Source: Pseudomonas sp. B20(2017) (GTDB lineage: Bacteria; Pseudomonadota; Gammaproteobacteria; Pseudomonadales; Pseudomonadaceae). Taken from it: a stretch of DNA of 64,000 nucleotides. Below are positions 1-7,558 of this stretch, one piece after another; positions within the stretch are counted from its first letter, which is position 1; each line of letters begins with the position of its first letter. The DNA lies in assembly GCF_002113125.1 (NCBI RefSeq), contig NZ_NEJP01000006.1, positions 1 through 64,000 of the forward strand, read 5' to 3'. The notes below the pieces were generated by a model. The model did not search any database and was not told where the DNA came from. It saw nothing but the letters and a program-made list of their open reading frames with translations. The position numbers were made by a program, and so were the translations under genes.

Positions 1-82
1 ACCACTGGCCTGCAAATGGCTGTCGGCGCGCGTGACACTGTCCAGCCCCTTCCAGGCAATCAGACTGACCACCGCCACCAAC
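1..82. repeat. Inverted copy of an internal gspJ segment (pairs with 1031-1112)
   Basis: Position i pairs with 1113-i: positions 1-77 are a perfect reverse complement of 1036-1112, followed by one mismatch and four more matches. The copy runs off the left edge of the window, so its full length is unknown. It starts inside gspC at a short stretch similar in both genes (TTGGTGGCGGTGGTC against TTGATGGCGGTGGTC). Confidence 0.95.
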
Positions 83-399
83 TTCACCCCAGGACTCACC
101 CGCTCCCCCTGCAAAAAACTCCTCGGCGGCCCGTCGTTGAGGCTGAGTATCGCCACCGCCCCTCGACTCCCCGCCATCACGCCGCTGACTTTGATCTCCA
201 CCGGCGCCGTGCGATTGGAAAACCATTGCAACGCCGGGTTATCGCTGCGCGCCGCAAGCAGTTGCGGGGTGGCGGTCGGGGTGTGGGATTCGGCGGTGGT
301 CAGGAGCAGGGATGACCAGGTGGCGATGCCGACCAGGGCGGCCAGCAGTGCGGCGGCCTGGATGATTTGGGGGGGTGAAAAGCGTGCGGTGTATCTCAT
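1..399 (-). CDS. gspC: Type II secretion inner-membrane protein GspC (HxcP-like), partial and chimeric
   Basis: The frame opens at 399 behind a good AAAAGGAGA ribosome site (408-418) and stays open to the window edge. Residues about 8-32 form an N-terminal membrane anchor (QAAALLAALVGIATWSSLLL). Residues about 60-105 resemble the GspC homology region (VSGVMAGSRGAVAILSLNDG, then FLQGERVSPGVKL). In the family GspC links the inner-membrane platform to the secretin. From about residue 106 the protein no longer reads as GspC: it continues in frame into VVSLIAWKGLDSV, which is GspJ sequence, because positions 1-82 are an inverted copy of part of the neighbouring gspJ. The gene is divergent from gspH-gspJ. 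The N-terminal assignment is good; the C-terminal part is either rearranged or an assembly artefact. Confidence 0.7.
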   Translation of the reverse strand, partial: MRYTARFSPPQIIQAAALLAALVGIATWSSLLLTTAESHTPTATPQLLAARSDNPALQWFSNRTAPVEIKVSGVMAGSRGAVAILSLNDGPPRSFLQGERVSPGVKLVAVVSLIAWKGLDSVTRADSHLQASG

Positions 400-531
400 G
401 GGCTGAATCTCCTTTTAGTCCCGGTGACCAGACTACGCGGCAATTCTCACGGTTTTATTTCACACGCCTTACATGTTGGCCGTGCAGGATGGTTTTTTGG
501 GACGGGCTGGACGCAAGGGAGTGCGCATTCG

Positions 532-984
532 ATGAACCGGTGCAGGCAGCAGGGTTTTACGCTGATCGAGTTGATGGTGGTGCTGGTGATCATCGGTATC
601 GCCAGTGCGGCGATCAGTCTGAGTATCAAGCCCGATCCGTCGCAGTTGCTGCGCAAGGACGCCGAGCGCGTGGCGCAGTTGCTGCAGATTGCCCAGGCCG
701 AGGCCCGCGCCGATGGCCGGCCGATTGCGTGGTTGAGCGATGGCAAGGGATTTCGGTTCAGTCGGCGCAGTGACAGTGGCAAGGGTTTTGATCATTTCGA
801 TCGGGACCCGCAGTTGCGGCCGCGTCTCTGGCAGAGTCCGAAGCTTGCGGTGCGGGTGGAGCCGAAGCAGAAGGTAGTGCTCAACGCGGAGTGGATCAAT
901 CCGCCGCTGCAGTTGACGCTGTCGGACGGGCTCAATCGGTTGAGTGTGCTGCGCGATGCTTCGGGCCGGATCAGCGTGCAATGA
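532..984 (+). CDS. gspH: Type II secretion minor pseudopilin GspH (HxcU-like)
   Basis: 150 residues, starting at ATG 532 behind AAGGGAG (516-522). The N-terminus is a type IV prepilin signal: a short basic leader, then GFTLIELMVVLVIIGIASA, with Gly before the cleaved Phe and Glu at +5 as prepilin peptidase requires. The rest fits the GspH minor pseudopilin size. It would form part of the periplasmic pseudopilus tip that pushes substrates through the secretin. The stop overlaps the gspJ start (ATGA at 981-984), so the two are translationally coupled. Placement next to vreAIR and divergent gspC matches the hxc locus of P. aeruginosa. Assignment to H rather than another minor pseudopilin rests on size and order. 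Confidence 0.8.
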   Translation: MNRCRQQGFTLIELMVVLVIIGIASAAISLSIKPDPSQLLRKDAERVAQLLQIAQAEARADGRPIAWLSDGKGFRFSRRSDSGKGFDHFDRDPQLRPRLWQSPKLAVRVEPKQKVVLNAEWINPPLQLTLSDGLNRLSVLRDASGRISVQ

Positions 985-1589
985 ACAGACAACACGGTTT
1001 TACGCTGATCGAGGTGATGGTCGCGATTCTGTTGATGGCGGTGGTCAGTCTGATTGCCTGGAAGGGGCTGGACAGTGTCACGCGCGCCGACAGCCATTTG
1101 CAGGCCAGTGGTGAGCAGAGCGACAGCCTGTTGCGGGCGTTGAATCAGATGCAGCGGGATGTGGAGATGCGCGCCGGGGTTGAGCTGACGGAGCCGAAGA
1201 AGGTCGGCACTGAGGATGAACCGGCGACGGCCCCGCCTGCGCTTACGGTGCGCAGCAGTGACAGCAAGGGGTTTCGGCTGGACATTATTCGGAGCGCGGC
1301 GGATCAGCCGGGGGCTTTGCAGCGGGTTCGGTGGTGGCTCAAGGGGGACACGTTGTATCGCGCGGTGGCGCCGGCGCGCAGTCGGTATCCGTTGCCGGCG
1401 CCTACGGCTGGGGTGGCGGTTTTGAGTGAGGTGAGTGATTTGCAGGTGCGGGTTTGGGAGGTGGATAAGGGGTGGCGGCAGTTGAGCGGGAATCGGCGGG
1501 AGGATCCGTTGGGGTTGGAGGTGCGGTTGACTCGGGAGACGGCGCAGGGGGTGGAGAAGTACAGGCAGGTGATGGGGCCGTTGGAGTAA
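981..1589 (+). CDS. gspJ: Type II secretion minor pseudopilin GspJ (HxcW-like)
   Basis: 202 residues. It begins with a prepilin leader MNRQHGFTLIEVMVAILLM, with Gly-Phe at the cleavage site and Glu at +5. It continues with the GspJ pattern LIAWKGLDSVTRAD and a C-terminal region (GLEVRLTRETAQGVEKYRQV) typical of the J pseudopilin, which caps the pseudopilus with H, I and K. ATGA-coupled to gspH. No gspI, gspK or later secretion genes follow; the next features are a REP pair and the converging vreR. An inverted copy of codons 17-44 lies at the left window edge. Confidence 0.85.
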   Translation: MNRQHGFTLIEVMVAILLMAVVSLIAWKGLDSVTRADSHLQASGEQSDSLLRALNQMQRDVEMRAGVELTEPKKVGTEDEPATAPPALTVRSSDSKGFRLDIIRSAADQPGALQRVRWWLKGDTLYRAVAPARSRYPLPAPTAGVAVLSEVSDLQVRVWEVDKGWRQLSGNRREDPLGLEVRLTRETAQGVEKYRQVMGPLE

Positions 1590-1605
1590 ACCGAAGCACT
1601 GAGGT

Positions 1606-1700
1606 CCCTGTGGGAGCGGGCTTGCTCGCGAAGGGGGCAGAACATTCAACATATCATTGGCTGATCCACCGCTTTCGCGGGCAAGCCCGCTCCCACAGGG
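1606..1700. repeat. REP pair (facing copies)
   Basis: CCCTGTGGGAGCGGGCTTG at 1606 and its inverted partner ending CCCGCTCCCACAGGG at 1700 form a long-range hairpin between the convergent ends of gspJ and vreR. This is the common fluorescent-Pseudomonas REP type, which probably also stops transcription from both sides. Confidence 0.9.
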
Positions 1701-1730
1701 TTCTAAGGTGTTAGTGGGGGTTGAGTTGAG

Positions 1731-2675
1731 TTAGCTGAGGACGACTACGCCACCCGGCAACTCGGTGCATTTGACGCCGTAGGCATCGCGGATCAATGCA
1801 CCTACGCCGGCCAGTTGGTCGAGGGAGAAACGTGCTTGTACGCGGCGTTGACCGAGCTCGCGGTTGAGCAACAGCAACATGCCGGGGCGGTAGCGGTTGA
1901 TCTCGTCGATCATCTGGCTCAGGGTCGCGCCGTTGAACACCAGCACCTGTTGACGCCAGTTGCTTACCGCGGCGGTGTCGACGCTTTGTACGCTGCCGAC
2001 CCGTTGCGCGTCGTAGGTCAGTTGCTGGCCCGGTTCAAGGCGCAGGTTGCGACCTTCGACTTCCACTTCCACCGCGCCATCAAGGCACGTCACGCACACC
2101 TGTTGATCGAGGTTACGCAGGTTGAACCGCGCCCTGCTCGCCCGCAACCAGCCGCCACCGGCCTGCATCGCCATCGGCAGCCGTGCGGTCTGCACTTCGA
2201 CTTCACCGCTGACCAGTTCAAAGCCTTGTACGCCCTCATCCACCGAACGCTGGTTGATGCGGGTCTGGGTGTTCAATTCCAGGCTCAAGCCATCGGCCGG
2301 TTCGACCCGACGTTGCTGGCCGACTTCAGTGATGTAATCGGCGCCGAGCCCGGAGAACCCGCCCGGGATCGTGCCGCGCACCAGCAGGAACGCGGCCGAC
2401 GCGGCAATGGCGCCGCCGAGAAAGGCCCGGCGTCCAAACCGGCGTGGTGCCCGCAATTCTTCTGCCGCCGGTTGCAGCAAGTGCCACAACGCCTTGCACT
2501 CTTCGAAGGCGCGCGCGTGTTCGGGGCTTTGCGCGCACCACTGGCGCAGCGCTCGGGCGTCGGCGACCGTGGCGCGGCCGGAGGTCAGCAGGATCAGCCA
2601 GTCGCGGGCTTCGCTTTGCAGACGCTCGGCAGGCGTGGGCTCGGCAGGTGTCAGACGGAAGATGTTCAAACGCAC
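1731..2675 (-). CDS. vreR: FecR-family anti-sigma factor VreR-like
   Basis: 314 residues with a GTG start (2675). The N-terminal cytoplasmic domain (about 15-75: ARDWLILLTSGRATVADAR ... WCAQSPEHARAFEE) is the DUF4880/FecR sigma-binding part. One membrane segment follows at about 85-105 (FLGGAIAASAAFLLV) after an Arg-rich stretch, and then a periplasmic FecR domain. The family holds an ECF sigma factor at the membrane until a surface signal triggers proteolysis. It lies 27 bases after the sigma gene in the order vreA-vreI-vreR, which in P. aeruginosa also neighbours the hxc secretion genes. The C-terminal region (GATLSQMIDEINRY ... VQARFSLDQ) resembles an STN-like fold seen in FecR proteins. 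Confidence 0.85.
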   Translation of the reverse strand: MRLNIFRLTPAEPTPAERLQSEARDWLILLTSGRATVADARALRQWCAQSPEHARAFEECKALWHLLQPAAEELRAPRRFGRRAFLGGAIAASAAFLLVRGTIPGGFSGLGADYITEVGQQRRVEPADGLSLELNTQTRINQRSVDEGVQGFELVSGEVEVQTARLPMAMQAGGGWLRASRARFNLRNLDQQVCVTCLDGAVEVEVEGRNLRLEPGQQLTYDAQRVGSVQSVDTAAVSNWRQQVLVFNGATLSQMIDEINRYRPGMLLLLNRELGQRRVQARFSLDQLAGVGALIRDAYGVKCTELPGGVVVLS

Positions 2676-2702
2676 AGGTACTCGACGGGTTGATCGGGAG
2701 CT

Positions 2703-3254
2703 TCATTCACTAGACGGTTTTCCGGCCCCGCGACCGAACCGCTGAAACACTTTTCTTTCCAGTTTGGCCGCGCAGTGTCCGAGGGCGGCCTTGATTTCCT
2801 TCTCGACCATGCGCGTGGAGATGCCGAAACGCTGGGAGATTTCCAGGTGCGGCGCCTCTTCCAGGCGTGCGGCGATGAAGATCCGGCGGCGCCGGGCCGG
2901 CAGCTCGTAGAGGGCGCTGAGCAGGGACTGGATTTCCTTTTGGCCGCCGACCACGCGCATCGGGTCGAGCGCTTCGTCGCTGACTTGCAGCAGTTCTTCG
3001 ACTTCGCTGCCGGTGAGCAGCCGCGCATCGGCCTGGCGGCGGTCGGCGGCGATGTTGAGGGCCATGCGATAGAGGTAGGCGTTGGGCCGCAAGAGGTTCG
3101 GCGGCGCTTCCATGCGGTCGAGCCGCAGCCAGGTTTCTTGCAGCACGTCGTTGGCCAGGTCCTCCGAGCCGAGACGGCGTCGCAGGCGCACCCGAAAGTC
3201 CTCGTAGGACGTCAGGAACAGCTGGACCATCGAACTTTGTCCGGCGTCTTTCAT
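2703..3254 (-). CDS. vreI: ECF sigma factor VreI-like (FecI family)
   Basis: 183 residues from ATG 3254, chosen because AAGGAGTTT (3263-3271) is well spaced for it and because it overlaps the vreA stop (ATGA). Upstream in-frame starts would run deep into vreA. Region 2 is seen at about 10-75 (LTSYEDFRVRLRRRLGSED, DVLQETWLRL, NAYLYRMALNIAADRRQ) and region 4 at about 115-165 (LPARRRRIFIAARLEE, EISQRFGISTRMVEKEIKAAL). It would direct RNA polymerase to genes of the cell-surface-signalling regulon and be held by the adjacent FecR protein. In P. aeruginosa VreI drives the hxc cluster and virulence genes and responds to phosphate limitation; that link is by homology and context only. Confidence 0.88.
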   Translation of the reverse strand: MKDAGQSSMVQLFLTSYEDFRVRLRRRLGSEDLANDVLQETWLRLDRMEAPPNLLRPNAYLYRMALNIAADRRQADARLLTGSEVEELLQVSDEALDPMRVVGGQKEIQSLLSALYELPARRRRIFIAARLEEAPHLEISQRFGISTRMVEKEIKAALGHCAAKLERKVFQRFGRGAGKPSSE

Positions 3255-3925
3255 CCCCCGGAAACTCCTTCCCATTGTGTGCATTCCATGCGCTTTCCTG
3301 ACGATTCGGGTAACAACAGCAAGGTGACTGGCTGGCGCAATGCGCCGGGTGTCGGCCGGTCGATTCTGAGCGTGTGAAAACTGTCTACCAGCGCTGCATC
3401 GCGCCGAACATCGCCGGTCGAGGTGACCAACCGGTTGTGCTGCACCACGCCGTCGCGACCGATCCACAACTGCAACACCGCGCGAAAACTGCCGGGTCGG
3501 GTCAACGGCGAGCGGCACAGGTTGCGTTCAATCGTGGCCTGCACCGCCGTGGCGTAACTGCGGTTGACCGCTGCGCTGGCGGGGGTGGGTTTCTCCGCCG
3601 GCATTGGCACTTCCTCGACTTGCGCAACCTGCAAGGTGAACGCGTCGTCGCGGCTGTACTTGGCCATCAAGCCGCTGCCGCCGAGCATCCGGCGCAACGC
3701 TTCGGCGGCGGTGAATTCGCCATCCACCGCCAACGAGCGTCGACCGCGACTCAACTGGCTGTCGACCAGCACCGCCATGCCGGTGGCGCGGCTGAACTGA
3801 TCGAGGGCGCGGGCCAGTTCCTGGGCCGGGATGTGCAGCGTCATGCGCATCGTCGCCGGCATCGGGTCGGCGCCGGCACGGCTCAGAAACAAGCCAAGCA
3901 GCAGCCCCAGACAGAGCTGGCGCAT
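3251..3925 (-). CDS. vreA: STN-domain signalling protein VreA-like with TonB-like C-terminus
   Basis: The start is uncertain. From ATG 3925 the protein opens with a clean signal peptide (MRQLCLGLLLGLFLSRAGA). GTG 3970 has a better AGGGG ribosome site, and the longest frame begins at 3997. An STN domain follows (HIPAQELARALDQFSRATGM, LLGGSGLMAKYSRDDAFTLQ). After a proline-rich linker comes a C-terminal stretch like a TonB C-terminal domain (FRAVLQLWIGRDGVVQHNRL, STGDVRRDAALVDSFHTLRI). There is no beta-barrel, so this is not a TonB-dependent receptor; it matches the unusual receptor-like VreA of the PUMA3 system. It is probably periplasmic and passes the signal to VreR. First gene of vreAIR; its stop overlaps the vreI start. 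Confidence 0.8.
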   Translation of the reverse strand: MRQLCLGLLLGLFLSRAGADPMPATMRMTLHIPAQELARALDQFSRATGMAVLVDSQLSRGRRSLAVDGEFTAAEALRRMLGGSGLMAKYSRDDAFTLQVAQVEEVPMPAEKPTPASAAVNRSYATAVQATIERNLCRSPLTRPGSFRAVLQLWIGRDGVVQHNRLVTSTGDVRRDAALVDSFHTLRIDRPTPGALRQPVTLLLLPESSGKRMECTQWEGVSGG

Positions 3926-4120
3926 GAGCGCTGAGCGCGCAAATTCGTCCCTGGCACGGCCTCGCTGCACGGCTGATGTACCCCTGAAAACCGTCATCCT
4001 GAGGGCTGTTTATGAATCTGGTGTGACGGCCACTGCAAAAAAACCATCACGGGATCGGCGCCGCCGTTGCACTAGACTCTTGAGCTAGAGCGGCCCCTTC
4101 GGGCCGGCCAGGAGGCAGGC

Positions 4121-4435
4121 ATGAAATCAGTCTGGAAAGTCGTCTTCGGCGGGTTGTTGCTGATGGCGTTTGGCGGTGCACACGCGGAGGAGCCGCTAGG
4201 CTGCATCGAGGTGACGGTGGGTGGCTACAAGGCGCCGAATTACGATTGCCTGAGCCAACAGATGGGCAACAACCCCGACGGCGCGGCGGCTGCGCAGAAG
4301 AATCAGGAAGCGATGAATGTGCCGGTCAACAAGCGGCCGCCGAATCAGGTGGGGCTGGCGACGCCGGCAGCCACCAGTACGCGGATGGGCATTACGTTTG
4401 GCACGTCGGTGAAACCGCAGCGGCCACCGAACTGA
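4121..4435 (+). CDS. Small exported protein of unknown function
   Basis: 104 residues with a strong ribosome site (AGGAGGCAGGC then ATG). Residues 1-22 are a signal peptide (FGGLLLMAFGGAHA, then EE). The mature part has only two cysteines (GCIEVTV and YDCLSQQ), which could form one disulfide, and is rich in Asn, Pro and Gln. Divergent from vreA across about 125 bases, so it may be co-regulated with the signalling operon. I do not recognise the family. The last codons are followed by, and partly duplicated into, the hairpin repeat at 4444-4681. Confidence 0.7.
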   Translation: MKSVWKVVFGGLLLMAFGGAHAEEPLGCIEVTVGGYKAPNYDCLSQQMGNNPDGAAAAQKNQEAMNVPVNKRPPNQVGLATPAATSTRMGITFGTSVKPQRPPN

Positions 4436-4443
4436 CTTTCACC

Positions 4444-4681
4444 TGATCGTTCCCACGCTCCCGCGTGGGAATGCAGCCGTAACGCTCCGCGTCACTGGAC
4501 GCGGAGCGTCCCCAGAGGCATTCCCACGCGGAGCGCGGGAACGATCAAAACCACAACCACCGAACCAGCTTTTACCTGATCGTTCCCACGCTCCCGCGTG
4601 GGAATGCAGCCCGTGACGCTCCGCGTCACTGGACGCGGAGCGTCCCTAGAGGCATTCCCACGCGGAGCATGGGAACGATCA
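4444..4681. repeat. Two tandem copies of a GATCGTTCCCACGC hairpin repeat
   Basis: Copy 1 (4444-4547) and copy 2 (4577-4681) each run from TGATCGTTCCCACGCTCC to GGGAACGATCA with an internal CGCTCCGCGT/ACGCGGAGCG stem. The period is about 133 bases. The unit includes the last bases of the upstream gene (CCACCGAAC is repeated at 4557-4565), so one copy arose by local tandem duplication. A third, diverged copy lies at 50227-50340. Together with flanking sequence this fills the gene-free stretch 4436-4740. Confidence 0.85.
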
Positions 4682-4740
4682 CCGTGTGGGGCGTGGTGCG
4701 TTCAACGCGTGGGCACATGGGCGTGATCGACCGCTAGTGA

Positions 4741-5181
4741 TCAGTCACTGGGAATCTGCCGGAAGCTCACCGCCAGGCGATTCCAGCTGTTGATGGTGCT
4801 GACGGCCATGGTCAGGTCCACCAGTTCGGTCTCGTTGAACTGTTCCCGCGCCTGCTGGTAAACATCGTCAGGCACCCGGCTGTCCGCCAGCAGTGTCACG
4901 GCCTCGGTCCAGGCCAGCGCGGCACGCTCGCGCAGGTTGAAAAAGCCGCTGTCGCGCCAGACCGCGATGGCGTACAAGCGTCGATCCGTCTCCCCTGCCC
5001 GCCGCGCTTCCACCGAATGCATGTCAGTGCAGAACGCGCAGCCGTTGAGTTGCGAGGCGCGGATCTTGATCAGGTGCAGCAGCGGCGGCTCGATGCTCAG
5101 GCTGCTGGTCAGCGCTTCCAGGGCAATCATCGCTTTCATGGCTTTGGGTGAAGCGCTGTAGTAATCCAGACGCGGGGACAT
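4741..5181 (-). CDS. AhpD-like carboxymuconolactone decarboxylase family protein
   Basis: 146 residues, all one alkylhydroperoxidase AhpD core domain. The peroxidatic motif is present as LNGCAFCTDMHS (CxxC then His at about residues 48-57). In the family this Cys pair reduces peroxides or disulfides; the physiological partner is unknown. It is divergent from a MocR-type regulator at 5492, with a REP pair between them; AhpD-like genes often sit next to regulators that control them. The start at 5181 is the first ATG and leaves a normal-length domain. Confidence 0.85.
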   Translation of the reverse strand: MSPRLDYYSASPKAMKAMIALEALTSSLSIEPPLLHLIKIRASQLNGCAFCTDMHSVEARRAGETDRRLYAIAVWRDSGFFNLRERAALAWTEAVTLLADSRVPDDVYQQAREQFNETELVDLTMAVSTINSWNRLAVSFRQIPSD

Positions 5182-5294
5182 GGGCGGGCCTCGGGCAGCA
5201 GAAGAGTGATTTCACGGTAAGCGTTGGTTCGGCAAGGTTACAGCCCCAATTCCACGGAAAAACGGCAGACCACTGATCCAGGCAAAACACGAAA

Positions 5295-5388
5295 CCTGTG
5301 GGAGCGAGCTTGCTCGCGAAAGCGGTGTGTCATTCACCTTTGACAGTGGCTGAACTGACGCCTTCGCGAGCAAGCTCGCTCCCACAGG
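5295..5388. repeat. REP pair
   Basis: CCTGTGGGAGCGAGCTTGCT and its reverse complement flank about 40 bases in the 310-base gap between the AhpD-like gene and the MocR gene. Apart from this pair and short promoter regions nothing else is evident in the gap. Confidence 0.9.
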
Positions 5389-5491
5389 GTTTTGCGCCAA
5401 TTTGAAGGATTTGCACTACGCAACTTCTGTCGATGCCGCATTCGGGAGTAATCTGGCCGGCACACTCAATCGCCCGGAGAGCCCCCTCGGT

Positions 5492-6925
5492 ATGGAACTG
5501 CATGTCGTGATCAATGGCCGCAAGGATCTGGCCGGTCAGTTGTACCAGCAACTGCGCGGCGCCATTGAATCCGGGCGTCTGGCCGCCGGCACCCAGTTGC
5601 CGCCCAGCCGCTTGCTCGCCGAGCAACTGGGGATTTCGCGCAAGACCATTTCCGACACTTACGCGCAGCTCACCTACGAAAACTTCCTCACCGGCGTCAT
5701 CGGCAAAGGCACTTACGTCAACGCCCGCTCGACGCCGGTACAGCGCAAGCAAAGCCATTCCGAACTGGCCAGTTCCGAAGTGATCGAGAGCTGGCGCAAT
5801 CTGCCGGTGTTTCTGCGTCATCCAGCGCTCGAGGGTTCGCTGCGCTACGACTTCATCGGCGGCGCAACCAGCAAGGGCCAGTTTCCCCAGGATGACTGGC
5901 GCCGCTGCGTCTCTCACGCGCTGCGGCAGATGGCCAATTCCAAAGGGTTCTACAGCGTGCCGGAGGGCCTGCCGGCGCTGCGCAATGCGATTGCCCGGCA
6001 CATCGCGTTTTCCCGTGGTGTGAACTGCCAGGACGAGGACATTGTTGTTTGTAACGGCGCGCAACAGGCGCTGGATTTGATCACGCGGGTACTGATTCGC
6101 CCCGGCAGTCTGGTGGCGATGGAAGATCCCGGTTACCCGCCGGCGCGGCTGCTGTTTGGCACTCACGGGGCGACGGTGGTCGGCGTGCCGGTGGATGCCG
6201 AGGGCATTCAGGTCGAGCAGATTCCCGAGGGCACGCGGCTGATTTACGTGACGCCGTCGCACCAGTTTCCGCTGGGCATGCCGATGAGCCAGGCGCGGCG
6301 CGAAGCCCTGCTCGAACGGGCCCATGAGCTGGGCGCGATCATCATCGAGGACGACTATGACAGCGAGTTCCGCTACGAGGGCCGCCCGACCGATTCGCTG
6401 CACAAGCTCGATCAGCGCGGCATCGTCGCCTACGTCGGCACCTTCTCGAAAACTCTGTTGCCAGAGCTGCGTCTCGGCTACGCGATCCTGCCGCCGGCGA
6501 TCCTCGAAGCGGTGATCCGCGCCAAACAACTCACCGATCTGCACGCCTCCACCCTGCCGCAATGGGCGCTGGCCAAGTTCATTGCCGAGGGTTGTCTGCT
6601 CAAGCACATTCGCCGCTGCCACACCATTTATGCCCAGCGCCGTGAGCGGATTCTGGCGCGCATGGCCACCGACCTGTCGCCGTGGCTGGAGGCCGTGCCG
6701 CCCAGCGCGGGGTTTCACATGACGGTGTTCTGCAAGGTGCCCATCGACTTGCCGCTGGTGATCGAACTGGCGAAAAAGGTCGAAGTCGGGCTGTACGCCA
6801 TCGATAGCTTCTATTACCAGCAGCCGGCCAGAAGCGGGATGTACTTCGGTTTCGGCGCCATCGAGACGCTGGACATCGATATCGCGCTGGATCGCCTGCG
6901 CGACATTCTGCAACAGGTCGCCTGA
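5492..6925 (+). CDS. MocR-family PLP-dependent transcriptional regulator (PdxR/GabR-like)
   Basis: 477 residues from ATG 5492 (GGAG at 5476). A TTG start 30 codons upstream is open but adds nothing recognisable and lies close to the REP. Residues 1-75 form a GntR winged helix (LYQQLRGAIESGRLAAGTQL, SRLLAEQLGISRKTISDTY). After a linker, residues 110-475 form a class I aminotransferase-like domain with the PLP lysine in GTFSKTLLPELRLGY and IIIEDDYDSEFRYEG upstream. MocR proteins use PLP or an aldimine as effector rather than catalysing turnover. It could control the divergent AhpD-like gene and the downstream monooxygenase gene at 7053. Confidence 0.9.
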   Translation: MELHVVINGRKDLAGQLYQQLRGAIESGRLAAGTQLPPSRLLAEQLGISRKTISDTYAQLTYENFLTGVIGKGTYVNARSTPVQRKQSHSELASSEVIESWRNLPVFLRHPALEGSLRYDFIGGATSKGQFPQDDWRRCVSHALRQMANSKGFYSVPEGLPALRNAIARHIAFSRGVNCQDEDIVVCNGAQQALDLITRVLIRPGSLVAMEDPGYPPARLLFGTHGATVVGVPVDAEGIQVEQIPEGTRLIYVTPSHQFPLGMPMSQARREALLERAHELGAIIIEDDYDSEFRYEGRPTDSLHKLDQRGIVAYVGTFSKTLLPELRLGYAILPPAILEAVIRAKQLTDLHASTLPQWALAKFIAEGCLLKHIRRCHTIYAQRRERILARMATDLSPWLEAVPPSAGFHMTVFCKVPIDLPLVIELAKKVEVGLYAIDSFYYQQPARSGMYFGFGAIETLDIDIALDRLRDILQQVA

Positions 6926-6931
6926 TAGATT

Positions 6932-6969
6932 GATTGGTCTAACGGATTACCCGCCGATTGGTTATTGGT
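6932..6969 (+). promoter_or_regulatory. Three ATTGGT direct repeats upstream of the monooxygenase gene
   Basis: ATTGGT occurs at 6933, 6957 and 6964, the first two within GATTGGT words 24 bases apart. MocR regulators typically bind direct repeats, and a MocR gene ends just upstream, so this is a candidate binding site. It is inference from spacing only. Confidence 0.35.
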
Positions 6970-7052
6970 GATCCGGGGGTGCAGGCCTATTCTGCACAGG
7001 CGTTATCCCTCAATGAGCAGGATTCGTCCGGCCTGATTCAGGAGTGTGAGCA

Positions 7053-7346
7053 ATGTCCAACGAAGTGATCAACACCGTACAGGTGCAGGCTGCCGCCGGC
7101 CGATCGGAGGAGCTGGGCAAGCAGTTGCAGAAGATCGTCGAAACCCTGCGCGAAACGCCGGGCTGCGATTCCTACATGGTCGACCGCTGCCCCGAGGACA
7201 GTCAGCGCTGGACGGTCAGCGCCCGCTGGCAATCGGAAGCGGCGATGCAGGCACATTTCAATCGCCCGGAAGCTCAGGGCTTCATCGACCTGATCGACAG
7301 TCGTCTGGCCAATAGCGTGGATTTCAACAGCTTTCCTATCGTCTGA
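7053..7346 (+). CDS. Antibiotic biosynthesis monooxygenase (ABM) domain protein
   Basis: 97 residues forming a single dimeric alpha/beta-barrel ABM domain: VINTVQVQAAAGRSEELGKQ at the start, then ETPGCDSYMVDRCPEDS and WQSEAAMQAHFNRPEAQGF, which is the usual W-x-S-x-x-A-x-x-x-H element. Relatives are cofactor-free quinol monooxygenases (YgiN type), but many have unknown substrates. A good ribosome site AGGAGTG (7041-7047) supports the start. It follows the MocR gene by 127 bases and is probably its target. REP elements follow. Confidence 0.82.
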   Translation: MSNEVINTVQVQAAAGRSEELGKQLQKIVETLRETPGCDSYMVDRCPEDSQRWTVSARWQSEAAMQAHFNRPEAQGFIDLIDSRLANSVDFNSFPIV

Positions 7347-7366
7347 TCCGACATCTTCGTCGGAGC

Positions 7367-7437
7367 GCCTTCGCGAGCAAGCTCGCTCCCACATTTGAAT
7401 GCGGTTGAATGTGGGAGCGGGCTTGCTCGCGAAGGCG
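7367..7437. repeat. REP pair (tail-to-tail)
   Basis: GCCTTCGCGAGCAAGCTCGC and the facing copy GTGGGAGCGGGCTTGCTCGC are separated by a very short spacer, giving a compact hairpin just after the ABM gene. Confidence 0.9.
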
Positions 7438-7558
7438 TATTCACAGGCGCTGAAATTTCAAGGATTGGCCACCCGAACTTCCCGAATATTGGCCGTTTGA
7501 ATACCCCGGCCCGCGGACTACTGTGATGACCGACTCCCCCACTTATCAGGTGATCACC

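Noticed and set aside
4444..4681. A CRISPR array
   Set aside because: Only two large units with internal hairpins and no short constant repeat with unique spacers; the unit matches a dispersed element also seen at 50227.
5330..6913. Long minus-strand frame opposite the MocR gene
   Set aside because: The plus strand encodes a complete winged-helix/aminotransferase protein; the minus frame has shadow-type composition (His, Arg, Gln rich) and no domain.
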